From Telmatospirillum sp. J64-1 (GTDB lineage: Bacteria; Pseudomonadota; Alphaproteobacteria; Rhodospirillales; Magnetospirillaceae): DNA of 64,000 bases. Position 1 is the first letter of the stretch; each line of letters opens with the position of its first letter. The DNA is taken from positions 62,001 through 126,000 of the forward strand of contig NZ_SBHN01000008.1 in the NCBI RefSeq assembly GCF_006980715.1. Direction: 5' to 3'. The position numbers and the translations under genes are program-made. Shown piece by piece: positions 47,667 through 55,592 of the stretch. The notes under the pieces were generated by a model. The model had not been told where the DNA came from, ran no database searches, and worked only from the letters and a program-made list of their open reading frames with translations.

Positions 47667-49112
47667 CTAGCGCTGGAGCAGCACCACATCGACGCGGTCA
47701 GGCTCGCCTTCGCTGCTCTTGTGGCCCAGCGCCCGGACCTCGATTCTCTCCGAATCGACGCCATTGTCCATCAGATAGGCGCGGACCGCCAGCGCGCGTG
47801 AGAGAGACAGGCGGCGGGCCTTGCTGGTGTCGCTCTCGTCGCCGGAGGCATAGGCGACCAATTGCAGGGTCAGGCCCTCTTCCTTGGCAAGGCGCAAGGC
47901 CAGCTTCTGCAATTCCGGATGCGCCACCTCGGGCAGGGCGGAGTTTTCCACCGCGAAGATCACCCGCAGGCCGTCATCGAGGCCGAGCACCTTCCCGGCA
48001 GCGGGGGGCAGCGCGGGCAGGGTGGCTTCCTGGACGGTTTCGTCCTCGGGCCGCAGGGCGAGATCGGCGGGTTCGAGGCCGGGAGCCGGCGGCGGCAGGG
48101 GATCGACCTCGGGCAGCGGCGGAACGGGCTTCTGTGCCGGCGGGGCTTCAGCCTGGACTTCCAGCAGGGAGGTGGGGGGCGCCTCGGCCAGGACGGGGGA
48201 GGCGACCGACATGACCGTTTCGGCCTGTGCCACCACGATCTTGACCGGTTCCTTCACCTTGTCGTCGGCGAGAGCGGCTTCTTCGAGCGGAGGCTCGGCC
48301 TCTTCTGTCCGCAGGGCGATGGGCGCCGGTTCCTCGGCGGTGTCGTTTTCGGGAAGCGCGGCGGGGGTTTCGGCTTCCGCCTCGGCCTCGGGCGTTGCCG
48401 CGACCGTCTTCACCTCGGGCTCCGCCACCGTCTTTGCTTCGGGCTCTGCCGGAGTTTCGGTCGCCGCCGCCTCCGGCTTCACCTCCACGCATTCGCGCGG
48501 CAGCCCGGCGGTCTCGATCAGGGCGGCCGTCTGGTCGGGAGCGGCGGCTTTCGGCGTCTCTTCTTGGACTGCCTGCGCCAGCTCCGTCTGCTCGACCTTG
48601 ACCGGATGGATGTTCCTTTGCGGCGGCTGCGGCTTGATGCCGGGCGCCTGGGTCAGGCCCAGGGGGGGCTGCTTGGGCGCGGCGGGCCTGGACGTCCGGA
48701 GGGAGGCCGATTTGATGGGCTGTTCCGCGCGCTTGGCGGCGGTGGCCTTGCGCTGCTGCTGGTGGCCCGGCGGGATCAGGGTGATGACTTCGTTGCCGTG
48801 GCGGTAGACCGCCGGGGCGGCCTGGACTTGGGCGGGCGGGGTCAGGACGATCCGCTCGTCGACCATCACCGAGGATGTCTCGAAAGGCGCGGCGTCGGAC
48901 GGCGGGCGAAGCTGCGGAGCGAGCATATGCGGCAAGGTGAGCGCCTGGCCCATGCTGTTCAGGACCTCGAGATCGACCATGACGGCAGAAGGCTGCGGCC
49001 CCGCACCGATCACCATTTGAGCCTCTGCGTGATTTGCCGTGGCCAATTCGCACATCAGCGCGAAGCTGAAGGCTGCCATCGTCACGGTGGTGGTATAGCG
49101 GTACTTGCTCAT
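47667..49112 (-). CDS. Exported OmpA-like protein with Pro/Ala/Glu-rich linker
   Basis: A 481-aa exported protein. A signal peptide covers about 1-31. The middle (about 130-360) is low-complexity and rich in Pro, Ala and Glu, suited to span the periplasm. The C-terminal part (about 375-481) is OmpA-like: LRVIFAVENSALPEVAHPEL, LVAYASGDESDTSKARRLSL and LGHKSSEGEPDRVDVVLLQR, although the typical TDxxG motif is degenerate. It precedes the MotA- and MotB-like genes on the same strand, with a 110-bp gap, and may be the outer partner of that complex. Confidence 0.75.
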   Translation of the reverse strand: MSKYRYTTTVTMAAFSFALMCELATANHAEAQMVIGAGPQPSAVMVDLEVLNSMGQALTLPHMLAPQLRPPSDAAPFETSSVMVDERIVLTPPAQVQAAPAVYRHGNEVITLIPPGHQQQRKATAAKRAEQPIKSASLRTSRPAAPKQPPLGLTQAPGIKPQPPQRNIHPVKVEQTELAQAVQEETPKAAAPDQTAALIETAGLPRECVEVKPEAAATETPAEPEAKTVAEPEVKTVAATPEAEAEAETPAALPENDTAEEPAPIALRTEEAEPPLEEAALADDKVKEPVKIVVAQAETVMSVASPVLAEAPPTSLLEVQAEAPPAQKPVPPLPEVDPLPPPAPGLEPADLALRPEDETVQEATLPALPPAAGKVLGLDDGLRVIFAVENSALPEVAHPELQKLALRLAKEEGLTLQLVAYASGDESDTSKARRLSLSRALAVRAYLMDNGVDSERIEVRALGHKSSEGEPDRVDVVLLQR

Positions 49113-49279
49113 AGCCCTGCCATCATTCGGATCGTATCAATCCCACTGGGGAAACCACACTATCCTAATGCGTGGTAACCCTACAACCCCGCTACAGCGG
49201 CAGGACAGCAGGTCATCATAAGTTCATTGGAGTTAACCTCCGCCCTTCTGCATCCTTGGCGGGCAAGGACGGTTTCGGC

Positions 49280-50725
49280 TTATCCGGGCGGGGCGTTGGG
49301 CGTGAAGAAATAGGCGCCCAGGCCGCGCAGATTCTCGTCCACGATCATGCGGTGATTGAGCGGCGGATGGGCGCGCTGCGAGCAGTCGGGGCGCTCACAG
49401 AGGCGGCAGTTGATGCCGATGGGCACAGCGGCTTCCGTCCTCTCCAGATCGAGGCCGTCGGCATAGACCAGTTGCGGGGCATGAGCCACCTCGCAGCCCA
49501 GGCCGATGGCGAATTGCTGGGGCGGTTGGTGATAGCCGCCGCCGGGCTTGGTGATGGTGCGGGCCAGGCTGAAATAGGTCGAGCCGTCGGGCATGCTGGC
49601 CAGTTGGGTCTGGATCAGCCCCGGCGTGCGGAAGGCGTCATAGACGTTCCAGCGCGGGCAGGCGCCGCCGAAGCGGGCGAAATGCATCCCCATGGCGGAA
49701 AAGCGCTTGGAGACGTTGCCGGCCTTGTCCACGCGGATCAGGAAAAAGGGCACGCCGCGCGCCGAGGGGCGCTGGAGCGTGGTCAGGCGGTGGCACACCT
49801 GCTCGAAACTCGCGCCGAACCGCCGTTGCAGGATCTCGATGTCGTAGCGGGTGGACTTGGCCGTTTGCAGGAAACGGTCGTAGGGCATCATCACCGCGCC
49901 GGCGAAGTAGTTCGCCAGCCCGGCGCGCAGCAGCTTGATGGCTTCGGGGCTGGACAGGCCGGACGAGGCGGCGATCCGGTCGAACAGGGCGCCGTGTTCC
50001 TGCTGGCCGATCTTGACCGCCAGATGGAAGACCCGGCCCGAGGAGGGCAGGATTTCCGACAGCAGCAGGCGGCGGCTGTGGCGGTCGAAGCGGCGGATCG
50101 TCTGGCCCATCACGTCGATGGGCATGATCTTGGGGGCGATCTGGTGGTGCCGCTGCAGATAGTCGCTCAGGCTCCGCCACAGGTCGCTGGCGGAAAGCTC
50201 GCCGCTGGCCCACAGCGTTTCCGCGGCGGCCTCGAGGTCGGGGAAATGGTTGCCGGTGGCGTGGTAGAAGTCGCGGACCTCCTCCACCGGGAAGGCCTTG
50301 GTTTGGAGCAGTTGCAGCTTGTCGCGGTCGGCCACGTGCTCGGCCAGGGCCTGCACCGCGTCATGGGCCTCGCGATAGGCGTGGTAGAGGGCCACCACCG
50401 CCTGGCCCAGCCCCGGTGCGATGGCGGCAAGTTCCTTGATGTCGTGCTTCTTGACGTCGTTGTCGCGGAACAGCGCATCGCCGAAGACTTCGGTCAGTTC
50501 CGAGGCGAGGCGGCTTTCCTCATTGTCGGCGAAGCTCTGGATGTCGACGTCGAAGGCCTGGCCCAGCTTGAGCAGCAGGTTGACCGTCAAGGGGCGCTGG
50601 TTGTTCTCGATCAGGTTGAAGTAGCTGGGCGAAACGCCCAAAGCTTCGGCCATCTGGGCCTGGGTGAGGCCAAGGTCGCGCCGCAGACGGCGGACCTTGT
50701 GGCCGAGCATCGCCTTCTTTTCCAT
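49280..50725 (-). CDS. ScfR-family short-chain fatty acyl-CoA regulator (XRE HTH)
   Basis: A 481-aa regulator: an N-terminal XRE-type helix-turn-helix (about 8-62; LGLTQAQMAEALGVSPSYFN), a middle ImmA/IrrE-like region and a C-terminal domain with the Cys motif INCRLCERPDC. This layout is that of RamB, MccR and PccR, regulators that sense short-chain acyl-CoAs. It sits 84 bp downstream of ccr on the same strand, an arrangement that points to control of the ethylmalonyl-CoA pathway. A 15-bp stem separates the two genes. MLGHKVRRLRR at 50710 is a possible alternative start. Confidence 0.87.
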   Translation of the reverse strand: MEKKAMLGHKVRRLRRDLGLTQAQMAEALGVSPSYFNLIENNQRPLTVNLLLKLGQAFDVDIQSFADNEESRLASELTEVFGDALFRDNDVKKHDIKELAAIAPGLGQAVVALYHAYREAHDAVQALAEHVADRDKLQLLQTKAFPVEEVRDFYHATGNHFPDLEAAAETLWASGELSASDLWRSLSDYLQRHHQIAPKIMPIDVMGQTIRRFDRHSRRLLLSEILPSSGRVFHLAVKIGQQEHGALFDRIAASSGLSSPEAIKLLRAGLANYFAGAVMMPYDRFLQTAKSTRYDIEILQRRFGASFEQVCHRLTTLQRPSARGVPFFLIRVDKAGNVSKRFSAMGMHFARFGGACPRWNVYDAFRTPGLIQTQLASMPDGSTYFSLARTITKPGGGYHQPPQQFAIGLGCEVAHAPQLVYADGLDLERTEAAVPIGINCRLCERPDCSQRAHPPLNHRMIVDENLRGLGAYFFTPNAPPG

Positions 50726-50738
50726 AGGAACTCGCTTG

Positions 50739-50778
50739 CTCTTCTCCGGGCGGAACGAGGGCGCCGCCCGGAGAAGAG
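50739..50778 (-). other. Large stem-loop between ccr and the ScfR-family gene
   Basis: CTCTTCTCCGGGCGG and CCGCCCGGAGAAGAG are a perfect 15-bp inverted repeat around a 10-nt loop. No T-tract follows on the ccr transcript. It may stabilise the ccr mRNA 3' end or reduce read-through into the regulator. Confidence 0.7.
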
Positions 50779-50809
50779 TTTAGCGGAGCGGGAGGGGAGG
50801 CGTAACCCC

Positions 50810-52081
50810 TTACTCGGCCGCCTGGCGCTCGGCGGCGCCTTCCTTCGCCCCCTGGCCGAAGCCCGGCGCGCCGACCAGCACCGCCATGTTGCCGGCGGGG
50901 TGGCGGTTCTCGTACATCAGCTGGTGGGCGTGCGGCAGGTCGTTGAAGCTGTAGGCTTCGGACAGGCAGGGATCGACCTTTCCCTCCAGGACCAGTTCGT
51001 TGAAGGCCGCGCATTGGGCGTCATTGGCGAAATGGCTGCCCTGGACGCGCTTCTGGCGCATCCACATGTAGCGCAGGTCCACCGTGGCGTTGTAGCCGGT
51101 GGTGCCGGCGCAGATCACCACCATGCCGCCGGTCTCGCAGACGAACAGCGAGGTGGGGATGGTGGTCTCGCCGGGATGTTCGAAGACGATGCGCGGGCTG
51201 CGCTTCTCGCCGAGGATGTCCCAGATTGCCTTGCCGAAGCTGCGCGCGCCCTTCAGCCACTTGCCATAGGCTTCCTCGTCCTTCCAGTGCGGTAGCATGC
51301 CCCAGTGGTCGAACTTGCGGCGGTCGATGCAGCCCTCGGCGCCCAACTGCATGCAATAGGGGATCTTCTCCTCGCCCGAGACGACGGCGACCGGCGTGGC
51401 GCCGACGGCCTTGGCGATCTGGATGGCCATCGAACCCAGGCCGCCCGCGCCGCCCCAGATCAGCGTCACGTCGCCGGGGCGCAGGGCGTGCTCGCCCCAG
51501 CCCATCAGCATGCGGTAGGCGGTGGCGCCGACCAGCATGTAGGCCGCCGAGGCTTCCCAGGTCAGGTGCTTGGGCTTGGGCAGGCATTGATGGGCCTGGA
51601 CGCGGGTGAACTGGGCGAAGCTGCCCCAGTTGGTTTCGTACCCCCAGATGCGGTAGCTGCCCGAATACATCTCGTCGACGCCGCGCTTCACCAGAGGGCA
51701 ATCGGCGTCATAGGTGCCGCAATGGATCACTACTTCATCGCCGACCTTCAGGTTGGTGACCTTGGCGCCGACCTTGTAGACGATGCCCGACGCATCCGAG
51801 CCGCCGATATGGAAGCGTTCGGGCTCGCCCGCCTTGTTGCGGGCGCCGATCACGTCGACCGGCGTGCCCAGGGCGGCCCAGACGTTGTTGTAGTTGATGC
51901 CCGCCGCCATGACGTAGACCAGGACTTCATCATCCTTGATCTCGGGGACATCCACGACTTCAAGCTGGAACGCATCCTTGGGTTCGCCGAAGCGTTCGGG
52001 ACGGATCAGCCAGGCATGCATTTTCGGCGGAACGGCGCCCAGGGGCGGCTGTTCGGCGATGTCGTAGAGTTCCTTGGTCAT
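50810..52081 (-). CDS. ccr: Crotonyl-CoA carboxylase/reductase
   Basis: CCR reductively carboxylates crotonyl-CoA to ethylmalonyl-CoA using NADPH and CO2, the key step of the ethylmalonyl-CoA pathway for acetyl-CoA assimilation. The 423-aa protein is an MDR-type enzyme with the NADPH motif [18 protein letters not shown], the N-terminal [20 protein letters not shown] and the CCR-specific [19 protein letters not shown] and [13 protein letters not shown]. The ribosome site is CTGGAGGCCTGA. The upstream gap holds a cluster of repeated AT-rich motifs. phaC lies about 1.5 kb away, so both fates of acetoacetyl/crotonyl-CoA are encoded here. Confidence 0.96.
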   Translation of the reverse strand: MTKELYDIAEQPPLGAVPPKMHAWLIRPERFGEPKDAFQLEVVDVPEIKDDEVLVYVMAAGINYNNVWAALGTPVDVIGARNKAGEPERFHIGGSDASGIVYKVGAKVTNLKVGDEVVIHCGTYDADCPLVKRGVDEMYSGSYRIWGYETNWGSFAQFTRVQAHQCLPKPKHLTWEASAAYMLVGATAYRMLMGWGEHALRPGDVTLIWGGAGGLGSMAIQIAKAVGATPVAVVSGEEKIPYCMQLGAEGCIDRRKFDHWGMLPHWKDEEAYGKWLKGARSFGKAIWDILGEKRSPRIVFEHPGETTIPTSLFVCETGGMVVICAGTTGYNATVDLRYMWMRQKRVQGSHFANDAQCAAFNELVLEGKVDPCLSEAYSFNDLPHAHQLMYENRHPAGNMAVLVGAPGFGQGAKEGAAERQAAE

Positions 52082-52120
52082 TCAGGCCTCCAGGGAAAAT
52101 GTCTCCCCGGAAGATCGGAT

Positions 52121-52216
52121 ACAAATTTACTAAGAACAATGCCTGTGATTTTGTAAATTTGTAAAGTCTTGAACTACTTTTTGCGGCGCGGCGTAAATTT
52201 GTTGCTCTTGTAAAGT
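52121..52216 (-). promoter_or_regulatory. Cluster of repeated operator-like motifs upstream of ccr
   Basis: GTAAATTTGT occurs three times: 52153-52162 and 52193-52202 on the forward strand and 52121-52130 inverted. TTGTAAAGT occurs twice (52159-52167 and 52208-52216); read on the ccr strand it is ACTTTACAA. RamB, an ScfR-family protein, is reported to bind motifs containing ACTTTGCAA, one base different. The sites end 40 bp before the ccr start. The likely ligand-responsive binder is the ScfR protein encoded next to ccr. Confidence 0.6.
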
Positions 52217-52237
52217 GATGTTTCCGTGAAAAACGAA

Positions 52238-52265
52238 ACGCGCCGGAGGTTTCCCTCCGGCGCGT
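52238..52265 (-). terminator. Rho-independent terminator of hsp20
   Basis: ACGCGCCGGAGG and CCTCCGGCGCGT form a perfect 12-bp stem with loop TTTC. On the reverse strand TTCGTTTTTCACGG follows. It lies 28 bp after the hsp20 stop. Confidence 0.85.
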
Positions 52266-52292
52266 CCTGACTGGCGGTTCGACCGAGAAGGC

Positions 52293-52775
52293 TCAGGCGG
52301 CCTTGCTCTGGTCTTCACCTTCGGTCTTGTGCTCGATGCTGCGGGACGGCGCGGCGGTGCCGATCTGGATCTTGCGCGGACGCAGGGTTTCCGGAACGAT
52401 GCGCACCAGGTCCACATGCAGCAGGCCGTTCACCAGGCTGGCGCCCTTGACCTGGATGTGGTCGGCAAGGTTGAAGCGGCGCTCGAAGGAGCGGCCGGCG
52501 ATGCCGCGATGCAGGTAGCGGAGGTTTTCATCCTCCTTCCGGGCGCGGCCGGTAATGACCAGCTGATTTTCCTGGACCGTCAGATCCAGATCCTCTTCGG
52601 AGAAGCCCGCCACCGCCATGGTGATGCGGTAATCGTCCTCGCCCATCTTCTCGATGTTGTAGGGCGGATAGGAGAAGGCCGATTCGTCCACGCGCTGGGC
52701 CGCATCCAGCAGGCGCGCCAGATGGTCGAAGCCGACGGTCGAGCGGAAGAGGGGAGAGAGATCGAAGCTGCGCAT
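52293..52775 (-). CDS. Small heat shock protein, Hsp20/alpha-crystallin family
   Basis: A 160-aa class A-type small heat shock protein, an ATP-independent holdase. The N-terminus MRSFDLSPLFRSTVGFDHLA is that of IbpA-like proteins. The alpha-crystallin domain spans about 38-130: YNIEKMGEDDYRITMAVAGF, RKEDENLRYLHRGIAGRSFE and the closing ASLVNGLLHVDLVR. A C-terminal tail with KIQIG carries the I-x-I anchor motif. ATG 52775 is chosen over 52781 because AAAGGA sits seven bases in front of it. That ribosome site is part of a predicted thermosensor hairpin. Confidence 0.94.
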   Translation of the reverse strand: MRSFDLSPLFRSTVGFDHLARLLDAAQRVDESAFSYPPYNIEKMGEDDYRITMAVAGFSEEDLDLTVQENQLVITGRARKEDENLRYLHRGIAGRSFERRFNLADHIQVKGASLVNGLLHVDLVRIVPETLRPRKIQIGTAAPSRSIEHKTEGEDQSKAA

Positions 52776-52777
52776 GA

Positions 52778-52875
52778 CCATATCCTTTCATAAGCAACAT
52801 GGTGTCTTGGAACGGGGACATCCTGTTGATCGTCCCCGGTTTTCAGCCGTCCGGCCCCATTCCGGCAACCGGACG
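52778..52875 (-). ncRNA. ROSE-like RNA thermometer in the hsp20 5' UTR
   Basis: Read on the hsp20 strand, three stems follow each other: CGTCCGG/CCGGACG (52869-52875 with 52848-52854), CGGGGAC/GTCCCCG (52832-52838 with 52813-52819) and a weak final stem (52778-52802). The final stem pairs CCAU-G-UUGCU with AAGGA-U-AUGG, burying the ribosome site, and sets G against G in the middle. UUGCU facing the Shine-Dalgarno is the conserved signature of ROSE elements, which melt at heat shock. Folding was done by eye. Confidence 0.7.
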
Positions 52876-52881
52876 CAATGG

Positions 52882-52909
52882 GATTTAAGGCGCCCTCAAA
52901 CACTGTCAA
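52882..52909 (-). promoter_or_regulatory. Promoter of hsp20
   Basis: Reverse strand: TTGACA (52904-52909), 16 nt, TAAATC (52882-52887). Transcription would start near 52875, exactly at the first base of the first leader stem. The spacing does not suit a sigma32 promoter. Confidence 0.6.
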
Positions 52910-53033
52910 GCGGCTGGGCCCTGCTATCCTTCAGGGGTATTTCCTCACCCGGATTCGCGGACGGGGCGGAATTGAAAATGGCCTGCGGGAAGGCCACGTG
53001 GGGACAGGATAAGAGCCTGGACGGAGGCGCCGG

Positions 53034-53438
53034 ATGGCCCAGCCAAGCCTGTTGGTGAAGACCTACGAGGAAACCCTCAACCTCATCGTCGAGGCGAGGA
53101 ATTACGCCGCCTATGTGCAGCCGCGCGAGCATGTGGGCGCCGGACCGGTGGCCCGTCTGCGGATCAGCTGCGAATCCATGCGCGTGACCACGCGCCTGAC
53201 CCAGGTGATGGCCTGGCTGATGCTCCAGCGCGCGGTGCAGGAAGGCGAACTGACCCTCGAAGAGGCCTGCGCCGAACATAACCGTCTGGCCGCCGAGAAT
53301 GTCTGCCTCAGCCACGACGCCGCCGAGGACGAAGCCTTGCCCGACGGCTTGCGCAGCCTGCTCGAACGCAGCTACCGCCTCTATCTGCGCACCCGGCGCC
53401 TCGAGGACATGGTGCTGGAACGGCAGCGGATGAACTGA
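53034..53438 (+). CDS. DUF1465/RcdA family protein
   Basis: A 134-aa helical protein of the DUF1465 family. Its founding member is RcdA, an adaptor that helps ClpXP degrade the cell-cycle regulator CtrA in Caulobacter. The conserved core is SCESMRVTTRLTQVMAWLML followed by QRAVQEGELTLEEACAEHNR. It is shorter than Caulobacter RcdA (about 170 aa), mainly at the C-terminus, so an adaptor function is not assured. It starts with ATG after GGAGGCGCCGG and is divergent from hsp20. Confidence 0.82.
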   Translation: MAQPSLLVKTYEETLNLIVEARNYAAYVQPREHVGAGPVARLRISCESMRVTTRLTQVMAWLMLQRAVQEGELTLEEACAEHNRLAAENVCLSHDAAEDEALPDGLRSLLERSYRLYLRTRRLEDMVLERQRMN

Positions 53439-53525
53439 GAGGCTCTTGGGCGCCTGCTTATGCTTTGAGACGGCACAGCGGGCCAGAGGCAGGGGTAGGC
53501 ACTTCCCGGAAGCCGCATAAGAAAA

Positions 53526-53555
53526 AACGCCCCCGCCGGTGATGGCGGGGGCGTT
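53526..53555 (-). terminator. Rho-independent terminator of phaC
   Basis: AACGCCCCCGCC and GGCGGGGGCGTT form a perfect 12-bp stem with a 6-nt loop, ending in a T run on the reverse strand (TTTTTTC). It lies 21 bp after the phaC stop and also faces the rcdA-like gene. Confidence 0.9.
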
Positions 53556-53576
53556 CTTGTCAGGTCTTCCGGTCGG

Positions 53577-55373
53577 TCAGGCCAGGCGGACCTTCACGAA
53601 GCTGCCGGGGGCATCCTCGATGGGCTTCAGCTTGCCGTCGCCGGGCTTGCGGGCCGGGACTTGCGGGCCGGCATGCTTCTCGATCCAGCTCTGCCAGTCC
53701 ACCCACCACGAGCCGGGATTCTGCTTGGCGTTCTTCAGCCAGGTGTCGGGGTCCTTCACCTTGCGGTTGTTGGTCCAGTAGCAGTATTTGTTCGCCGCCG
53801 GAGGATTGACCACGCCGGCGATATGCCCCGAGGCCGACAGGACGAACTTGACCGGGCCGCTGAACAGCGAGGTGCCGGCGAAGGTCGATTTCCAGGGCGC
53901 GATATGGTCCTCGTTGGTGGACAGCATATAGGCCGGAACCTTGACCGTGCCGAGGTCGATCGGCACGCCGTCCAGCGTGATGCCGCCCGGTTCGCGCAGC
54001 TTGTTCTGCTGGTACATGTTGCGCAGGTAGAAGCTGTGCATGGCCGCCGGCATGCGGGTCGAGTCGGAGTTCCAGTACAGCAGGTCGAAGGGGAAGGGGT
54101 CCTTGCCCAGCAGGTAGTTGTTGACCACGAAGGACCAGATCAGGTCGTTGGCCCGCAGCATGTTGAACGAGGTCGCCATTTCCGAGCCGTCGAGATAGCC
54201 CTGGCTGTTCATGCGCTGCTCGAGCGAGGTCAGCTGTTCCTCGTCGATGAAGACCGACAGCTCGCCCGCTTCCTCGAAATCCAGCATGGTGGTGAAGAAG
54301 GTGGCGCTGACGATGCGGTCGTCGCCCTTGGCCGCCATATAGGCCAGGGTCGAGGCGAGCAGGGTGCCGCCCAGGCAATAACCGATGGCATTGACCTGGC
54401 GCTCGCCGGTGGCCTTCTCGATGGCGTCCAGCGCCGCCAGCGGGCCTTCCAGCATGTAGTCGGAGAAGGTCTTCTGGGCCTGCGTCTCGTCGGGATTGAC
54501 CCAGGACAGGACGAAGACCGTGTGGCCCTGTTCGACGGCCCAGCGGATGAAGGAATTCTTCGGCCGGAGGTCGAGGATGTAGAATTTGTTGATCCACGGC
54601 GGCACGATCATCAGCGGGCGCTTGTAGGCCGTCTCGGTCGTGGGGTCGTACTGGATCAGTTGCATCAGGTCGGTCTGGAACACCACCTTGCCCGGCGTCA
54701 CCGCGATATTCTCGCCGACCTTGAAGGCCTCGAGGTCGGTCATGCGGATGTTCAGGCGGCCATGGCCGCGTTCCAGGTCGGCCAGCAGGTTGTCCAGGCC
54801 CTTGAGCAGGTTCTCGCCGCCGGTCTCGATGGTGGTGCGCAGAACTTCGGGATTGGTCATCACGAAATTGCTCGGCGCCATCGCGTCGACGAATTGGCGG
54901 GTGTAGAAATCCACCTTCTGCGCGGTGTGCTCGTCCAGCCCCTCGACGTCCTGGACGACCTTCTGCATCCAGCGCGACGTCAGCAGGTAGGACTGCTTGA
55001 TGAAGTCGAAGACCTCATTCTCCTGCCACATCTCGTCCTTGAAGCGGCGGTCCCCCTTCTCGGGCTGCACCACCGGCTCGGTCTCCTCGCCCATCAGGCG
55101 GCGGGCGGTGCTCTGCCACAGCGTCATGTAGTCCTGCCACAGATTCATCTGGGCTTCGACCAGCCGGGCCGGATCGGACATCAGGCGCGTCGTCATTTCG
55201 AGGAAAGCGCCCCCGATATGCAGGGGATCGGCCTCTCCCAGACCGCCATTCGCGGTTTGTCGGGTCAGGAATTCGGAAACGATCTTTTGGCTGCGCTCGG
55301 CAATGTTCGCCATGGCTGCCGAAAATTCCGCGGGATCCGCCAGCTTGATATCTGCTCCCATCTCTTCAGCCAT
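53577..55373 (-). CDS. phaC: Class I poly(R)-hydroxyalkanoic acid synthase
   Basis: PHA synthase polymerises (R)-3-hydroxyacyl-CoA into storage polyester on granules. The 598-aa protein has the lipase-like box AIGYCLGGTLLAS with catalytic Cys333, then Asp489 in STNEDHIAPW and His517 in SASGHIAG, and the conserved PPWINKFYILDLRPKNS and NNYLLGKDPFPFDLLYWNSD. Length and the absence of a phaE partner give class I. The ATG at 55373 follows GAGGAAAGACGA; the upstream TTG at 55391 is rejected. phaA/phaB are not in the window. Confidence 0.96.
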   Translation of the reverse strand: MAEEMGADIKLADPAEFSAAMANIAERSQKIVSEFLTRQTANGGLGEADPLHIGGAFLEMTTRLMSDPARLVEAQMNLWQDYMTLWQSTARRLMGEETEPVVQPEKGDRRFKDEMWQENEVFDFIKQSYLLTSRWMQKVVQDVEGLDEHTAQKVDFYTRQFVDAMAPSNFVMTNPEVLRTTIETGGENLLKGLDNLLADLERGHGRLNIRMTDLEAFKVGENIAVTPGKVVFQTDLMQLIQYDPTTETAYKRPLMIVPPWINKFYILDLRPKNSFIRWAVEQGHTVFVLSWVNPDETQAQKTFSDYMLEGPLAALDAIEKATGERQVNAIGYCLGGTLLASTLAYMAAKGDDRIVSATFFTTMLDFEEAGELSVFIDEEQLTSLEQRMNSQGYLDGSEMATSFNMLRANDLIWSFVVNNYLLGKDPFPFDLLYWNSDSTRMPAAMHSFYLRNMYQQNKLREPGGITLDGVPIDLGTVKVPAYMLSTNEDHIAPWKSTFAGTSLFSGPVKFVLSASGHIAGVVNPPAANKYCYWTNNRKVKDPDTWLKNAKQNPGSWWVDWQSWIEKHAGPQVPARKPGDGKLKPIEDAPGSFVKVRLA

Positions 55374-55592
55374 TCGTCTTTCCTCGGTCAAGGCACCCTA
55401 TCTTGTCAGACAGAAGTAGCCCTGCCACAAGCCTGGCGAAGGGACTATCCCCTCAGTCTGAGAGCGGGCCCAAGGGTGACGGGCAGAGGCTCCATAGACC
55501 TATATACTTTCTTGCGAGCGACTGTTAAACGTACTTCGCCCCAAGTTGGGGAAATTAATGAGATTTTCATCCTTCGGAGCGGTCGTTTCGCG

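Noticed and set aside
52882-52909. Sigma32 promoter for hsp20
   Set aside because: CTTGAC is present, but the CCCAT-like element is about 21 bp away, too far for sigma32 spacing. A sigma70-type -10 at 16 bp fits, with heat control placed in the RNA leader.
53661-55592. A long forward frame opposite phaC that joins the OmpA-like lipoprotein
   Set aside because: Only the part from 55593 has a signal peptide and a domain. The rest is the shadow of phaC.
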